5,804 nucleotides of DNA from Psychromarinibacter halotolerans (GTDB lineage: Bacteria > Pseudomonadota > Alphaproteobacteria > Rhodobacterales > Rhodobacteraceae): contig NZ_JARGYD010000025.1 in the NCBI RefSeq assembly GCF_029168315.1, positions 1-5,804 of the forward strand. The letters are read 5' to 3'. A program made the position numbers and the translations under genes. The notes under the pieces are model-generated. The model searched no databases and was not told where the DNA came from. It saw nothing but the letters and a program-made list of their open reading frames with translations. The stretch's first letter is position 1. Every line of letters starts with the position of its first letter. Shown in pieces: positions 5,338-5,804 of the stretch.

Positions 5338-5804
5338 ATGACGAAACCGAAACTGCTTCTGCATCCCGGCTCCTCGCAGGGGGGCAGCACCTGGATCCAG
5401 AACCTGTGCGGCCGCAATCCCGAGATCCTGGCGCAGCAGCATTTCCATTACCTGCACGATTTCCGCAAACTGCCGTTCGACGCGCTGGGGTCGGACGATC
5501 CGGCGCCGTTCCACGCCGCGCTGGACAGCTTCCTGGACCGCGACGCGCCCGAGGGCAGCACCGAGACGGTGTTCCTGTCGAACGAGAACGCGCTTGGCGA
5601 CCCGATGCACGCGGGCGGGCTGTTCGCGATGGCGCCGGCGATGGCGCGCGACATGCTGCCCCTGTTCGACCGCTTCGACGCGGCGCAGGTGATCTACGTC
5701 TGGCGGCCGCTAGACCGGTTCCTGCTGTCCGCCTACAACCAGCGCAAGAAGCAGGGCAGCAAGATCACCTTCTCTGCCTATGCCGACACCGCCGCCGCGC
5801 GCGG
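5338..5804 (+). CDS. Sulfotransferase-like protein (3' end outside window)
   Basis: The frame opens at ATG 5338 and runs off the right edge after 155 complete codons. The N-terminus KLLLHPGSSQGGSTWIQNL (5-23) is a strand followed by a loop and helix, as in the 5'-phosphosulfate loop of PAPS-dependent sulfotransferases (PKSGTTW type). VIYVWRPLDRFLLSAYN (118-134) matches the 3'-phosphate site: Arg123 and Ser131 are eight apart, the same spacing as the paired Arg and Ser of cytosolic sulfotransferases. FLSNENAL (79-86) lies between them, where a catalytic or acceptor-side segment is expected. The usual loop lysine is replaced by Gln14. The likely role is transfer of sulfate from PAPS to a glycan made by the preceding enzymes. 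There is no signal peptide, so it is probably cytoplasmic. The ribosome site is purine-rich (AGAAAG, about 5325-5330) rather than a perfect AGGAG. Confidence 0.75.
   Translation, partial: MTKPKLLLHPGSSQGGSTWIQNLCGRNPEILAQQHFHYLHDFRKLPFDALGSDDPAPFHAALDSFLDRDAPEGSTETVFLSNENALGDPMHAGGLFAMAPAMARDMLPLFDRFDAAQVIYVWRPLDRFLLSAYNQRKKQGSKITFSAYADTAAAR

Noticed and set aside
4443..5417. A 324-codon minus-strand open frame
   Set aside because: It is antisense to the GT42/DUF115-like gene and the start of the sulfotransferase-like gene, both with motifs and ribosome sites.

Overview
This window is very GC-rich DNA whose third codon positions are mostly G or C. Long open frames on the opposite strand of real genes are common, as expected at this composition. 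Base use, Shine-Dalgarno sites of the AGGAG type and the style of the proteins suggest an alphaproteobacterium, most likely Rhodobacteraceae (Paracoccus, Rhodobacter or Roseobacter type). This is an inference from composition and protein style, not from a marker gene. There are no rRNA, tRNA, CRISPR or insertion-sequence signals.

Layout: (1) At the left edge is the 3' end of a plus-strand gene for a surface or tail-fibre-like protein ending in a coiled coil (1-333). (2) Convergent to it, nine bases away, lies a large minus-strand gene (343-2619, possibly starting at 2697). It encodes an alpha-helical, TPR-like N-terminal half joined by a proline-rich linker to a GT32-like glycosyltransferase with a DxD motif. 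(3) A divergent control region (about 2620-2804) holds two perfect palindromes, a weak sigma-70-like promoter and a good ribosome binding site. (4) A tightly packed plus-strand run follows: an unrecognised 303-residue protein (2805-3716), a GT-B type glycosyltransferase whose ATG overlaps the previous stop (3713-4672), a small GT42/DUF115-like protein (4689-5282), and a sulfotransferase-like gene that runs off the right edge (5338-5804).

Read together, the four plus-strand genes look like an operon that assembles a surface glycan or decorates a protein, with possible sulfation. The divergent TPR-GT32 protein may be a protein-acceptor or glycan glycosyltransferase of the same pathway. The TPR part could recognise a protein substrate, possibly the neighbouring coiled-coil surface protein, but nothing in the sequence proves that link. 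The least explained parts are the 303-residue protein, the two palindromes between the divergent genes, and the sulfotransferase phosphosulfate loop, which lacks its usual lysine.
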